Below are positions 61,377 through 64,000 of a stretch of 64,000 nucleotides of DNA, one piece after another. The position numbers and the translations under genes were made by a program. The stretch comes from Spirochaetales bacterium. Lineage in GTDB: Bacteria; Spirochaetota; Spirochaetia; UBA9216. The notes below the pieces were generated by a model that saw nothing but the letters and a program-made list of their open reading frames with translations, ran no database searches and was not told where the DNA came from. Position 1 is the stretch's first letter. Each line of letters begins with the position of its first letter. The stretch spans positions 1-64,000 of the forward strand of contig JAEINK010000014.1 in assembly GCA_016342585.1 (NCBI GenBank). The letters run 5' to 3'.

Positions 61377-64000
61377 TAAACGTAAACCTCCTCTGTAATA
61401 TCCACCGTTTCAGTCTGGCGAGACTCTTTGGCCTTTAAGCGTTCCAGGGCAAGCTTATAATCAACAGGGATAACCTTTACAAAGGCCGGGGCCATTTCAA
61501 CCCAGTCCCTGAGGATACGCTTTGCATATTCACTGCCGGTGTATTTAACATGCTCTTTCACCAGCCCTTTCAACCTTTTCACATCGTCTTTTTCGATTAC
61601 CGGCTCGATGTCAACCATATCAAGATTACACATGGTATCAAAGAGCTGATCTTCATCCAGGACATAGGCAATACCGCCGGACATTCCTGCAGCGAAGTTG
61701 ATTCCTGTTTTACCAAGAACAACAACAACACCTCCGGTCATGTATTCACATCCATGGTCTCCAACACCTTCAACAACCGCGATGGCACCGGAGTTCCTAA
61801 CGGCAAATCGCTCACCTGCCCTTCCATTTATGAAGACACTTCCTGATGTTGCCCCGAAAAGGTTAACGTTTCCTGTAATAATATTATTCTGAGGTCTGAA
61901 GGTTGCCTTCTCAGGCGGCCTTAATATAATTTTTCCTCCGGAGAGTCCCTTTCCAAGATAGTCATTGGATGTTCCCCTCAGGTTCAATGTGATTCCAGGA
62001 GCAAGGAAGGCTCCAAAACTCTGACCGGCATCCCCGGTAATTCGGCAGCTTATTGTATCTTCCGGAAGTCCTTTTGAACCATACTTTCTGGCAACCCTGG
62101 AACTCAATGTGGTTCCAACGGTTCGGTTTCTGTTTCTTACCTTAAAATCGAGCTCAACCTTCTCCCCCTTCTCAAGGGCCTTTTCAGCCCTTTTGATAAG
62201 CTGATAATCCAGGGAGGATTCAAGACCGTGGTCCTGAGAGGTTGTACACCTCAACGAGTCGGAACTTTCAACACCCGGTTTGGTAAGTATTCTGGAAAAA
62301 TCGAGACCGCTTGCCTTATAGTGGTCCAGAGCATTATCAACTTCAAGAACATCGACCTGGCCAACCATCTCGTCCACCGTTCTAAACCCGAGTTCAGCCA
62401 TAATTTCCCGGACATCCCGGGCCACAAAGGTCATGAAGTTTACAAGGTTTTCAGGTTTCCCCTGGAATCTCTTCCTGAGTTCGGGATCCTGAGTGGCAAC
62501 ACCTACGGGACAGGTATTTTTATGACACTTTCGCATCATGATGCAGCCCATATTGACTAAAGAGATGGTACCGAATCCAAACTCTTCGGCTCCAAGCAAA
62601 GCAGCGATAACAACATCCCTTCCGGTCCTGAGCTGACCATCAGTCTGGATTCTGATTCGACTTCGAAGTGAGTTAAGAACCAGGGTCTGCTGGGTCTCGG
62701 CAAGGCCGATCTCCCAGGGAATTCCTGTATGTTTGATAGAAGAAATCGGTGAAGCACCGGTTCCCCCATCATGTCCGCTTATTAAAACCATATCGGCTTT
62801 ACCCTTGGCGACACCGGCGGCAATAGTTCCAACGCCAACCTCCGATACGAGTTTTACCGAAACCCGTGCATCCGGGTTTGCATTCTTAAGATCGAAAATC
62901 AGCTGGGAGAGATCTTCAATGGAGTAAATATCATGGTGGGGAGGTGGTGATATAAGCATGACCCCTGGGGTCGAATGCCTGACAGAAGCGACAAACTCAT
63001 CGACTTTATGTCCAGGCAGCTGTCCCCCCTCACCGGGCTTGGCTCCCTGAGCCATCTTAATCTGAAGTTCACCAGCATTCTGCATATAGTTTATGGTAAC
63101 CCCAAATCGTCCGGAAGCGACCTGCTTCACAAAGCTCTTGGCAGAATCGCCATTAGCGAAGGGGACAAAACGTTCCTCATTCTCACCGCCCTCTCCCGAG
63201 TTACTCATACCGCCAAGCCTGTTCATAGCAATAGCCAGGGTTTCATGGGCTTCACGACTGATGGAACCAAGAGACATGGCTGAAGAGACAAACCGTTTTA
63301 CAATATTCTCAACAGGTTCCACCTCGTCGATGGGGATAGCGGTTCTATCCTTGAACCTGAAAAGGCCACGGAGAGTACAGAGGGTTTCAGACCGCTCATT
63401 TATTATACTGGCATACTCTTTATATTTCTCATAATCCCCATCTCTGGAGGCACGCTGAACAGCCACAACTGCTTCGGGGGTCATGAGGTGTTTTTCTGAA
63501 TCCATTCTATAGTGGAGATTTCCACCCGAATCGAGGACTTCCTGCTGCTCGAGAATACCCCCGTAGGCAACCGCCTGTCTCCGTTCTATATCAGAGGTAA
63601 TTGAATCAAGGCCGATTCCTCCAATCCTTGAAGGAACTCCGTCGAAGTAATTTTTAATCAGCTCATCACTGAGTCCAATTGCCTCAAAAATTTGAGCACC
63701 GCGATAAGATCGGATGGTAGAAACACCCATTTTTGACATGACCTTTAAAAGGCCTTTCTTAACAGCTGTTATGTAGTTTTCGATGGCTCCATCCAGTTTC
63801 ATCCCTTCAGGAAGACGTCCTTCATCACTGAAATCCGCCAGGGTTTCAAAAACAAGGTAGGGGTTAACCGCACTTGCACCAAAACCGATAAGACAGGCGT
63901 AATGCATAACCTCTCTAACCTCACCGGACTCAACCAGGAGAGCGGTAAGCTGTCGGGTACCCTGTCGAACAAGATACTGATGCAGGGCAGAAACAGCCAG
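61376..64000 (-). CDS. gltB: Glutamate synthase large subunit, 3' part (runs off the window)
   Basis: The last 875 codons of gltB; the reading frame stays open to base 64000, so the N-terminal glutaminase domain and part of the central domain lie outside. Present are the end of the central domain, the FMN-binding synthase domain (GEGGENEERF, NYMQNAGELQIKMAQGAKPG, SPPPHHDIYSIEDL, ISGHDGGTGASPISSIKHTG), the 3Fe-4S cluster motif CIMMRKCHKNTCPVG, and the C-terminal beta-helix GXGXG domain (GLSGGKIILRPP, GGVVVVLGKTGINFAAGMSGG). It condenses ammonia from glutamine with 2-oxoglutarate, using electrons from GltD. An internal ATG at 63907 is not the true start. Confidence 0.96.
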   Translation of the reverse strand: MAVSALHQYLVRQGTRQLTALLVESGEVREVMHYACLIGFGASAVNPYLVFETLADFSDEGRLPEGMKLDGAIENYITAVKKGLLKVMSKMGVSTIRSYRGAQIFEAIGLSDELIKNYFDGVPSRIGGIGLDSITSDIERRQAVAYGGILEQQEVLDSGGNLHYRMDSEKHLMTPEAVVAVQRASRDGDYEKYKEYASIINERSETLCTLRGLFRFKDRTAIPIDEVEPVENIVKRFVSSAMSLGSISREAHETLAIAMNRLGGMSNSGEGGENEERFVPFANGDSAKSFVKQVASGRFGVTINYMQNAGELQIKMAQGAKPGEGGQLPGHKVDEFVASVRHSTPGVMLISPPPHHDIYSIEDLSQLIFDLKNANPDARVSVKLVSEVGVGTIAAGVAKGKADMVLISGHDGGTGASPISSIKHTGIPWEIGLAETQQTLVLNSLRSRIRIQTDGQLRTGRDVVIAALLGAEEFGFGTISLVNMGCIMMRKCHKNTCPVGVATQDPELRKRFQGKPENLVNFMTFVARDVREIMAELGFRTVDEMVGQVDVLEVDNALDHYKASGLDFSRILTKPGVESSDSLRCTTSQDHGLESSLDYQLIKRAEKALEKGEKVELDFKVRNRNRTVGTTLSSRVARKYGSKGLPEDTISCRITGDAGQSFGAFLAPGITLNLRGTSNDYLGKGLSGGKIILRPPEKATFRPQNNIITGNVNLFGATSGSVFINGRAGERFAVRNSGAIAVVEGVGDHGCEYMTGGVVVVLGKTGINFAAGMSGGIAYVLDEDQLFDTMCNLDMVDIEPVIEKDDVKRLKGLVKEHVKYTGSEYAKRILRDWVEMAPAFVKVIPVDYKLALERLKAKESRQTETVDITEEVYV

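Overview
The window looks like chromosomal DNA of a free-living, probably marine or anaerobic spirochaete of the Spirochaeta / Oceanispirochaeta type. This is an inference from three things. All three transporter binding proteins end their signal peptides in the A-G-G-Q-x-D pattern common in that group. There is a 2008-residue Ig-repeat outer-membrane protein. The gene content is rich in carbohydrate uptake systems and two-component systems. The window is a patchwork of short operons on both strands. No rRNA, tRNA or CRISPR array was found.

Layout. 1-914: frameshifted transposase cut by the window edge. 0.9-3.6 kb: glycosyltransferase and a lipoprotein. 3.6-8.7 kb: YesM/YesN-type two-component pair, divergent from a sugar-binding protein, then a single-domain old-yellow-enzyme protein. 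8.8-9.4 kb: hemolysin-III-like membrane protein. 9.6-15.5 kb: six-gene sugar or sugar-acid catabolic operon (KDPG-type aldolase, Gfo/Idh/MocA dehydrogenase, zinc alcohol dehydrogenase, FGGY kinase, UlaG-like hydrolase, DeoR regulator). 15.6-17.6 kb: two exported proteins of unknown function. 17.8-20.9 kb: TctCBA tripartite tricarboxylate transporter. 21.3-23.0 kb: a cobalamin-binding protein with the hallmarks of B12 photoreceptors, overlapping a frameshifted PAS sensor gene. 23.4-24.9 kb: MACPF (perforin-fold) lipoprotein. 25.1-28.7 kb: C69 peptidase with two peptide-type ABC permeases. 28.8-30.2 kb: AraC/GyrI regulator and TrmO. 30.6-36.6 kb: giant Ig-repeat / beta-barrel protein. 36.8-40.2 kb: MoxR ATPase plus VWA protein and an M18 aminopeptidase. 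40.4-46.5 kb: sugar ABC transporter operon with a NagB-like isomerase, an amidohydrolase and a dehydrogenase, facing a ROK repressor. 47.9-49.5 kb: sodium:solute symporter. 49.6-51.0 kb: HPt and response regulator. 51.2-58.8 kb: RND efflux operon with a PII-like, a GAF and a HEAT-repeat protein. 58.8-59.95 kb: a nearly gene-free 1.2 kb stretch with a 22-bp-phased repeat array and an integrase remnant. 59.95-64 kb: glutamate synthase gltD and the 3' part of gltB.

How the genes fit together. Three uptake systems (6.3, 17.8 and 40.4 kb) each have an exported binding protein. In each case a hairpin follows the binding-protein gene, so the binding protein is probably made in excess of downstream products. 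The 17.8 and 40.4 kb promoters share a near-identical 16-bp element at the start site, and a matching octamer lies upstream of the ROK repressor gene, which suggests shared control. The least ordinary loci are the standalone B12 photoreceptor candidate with its PAS partner (21.3-23.0 kb), the MACPF lipoprotein with a beta-prism-like tail (23.4-24.9 kb) and the phased 22-bp repeat array (about 59.0 kb). Two genes carry single-base frameshifts, which could be real decay or sequencing errors.
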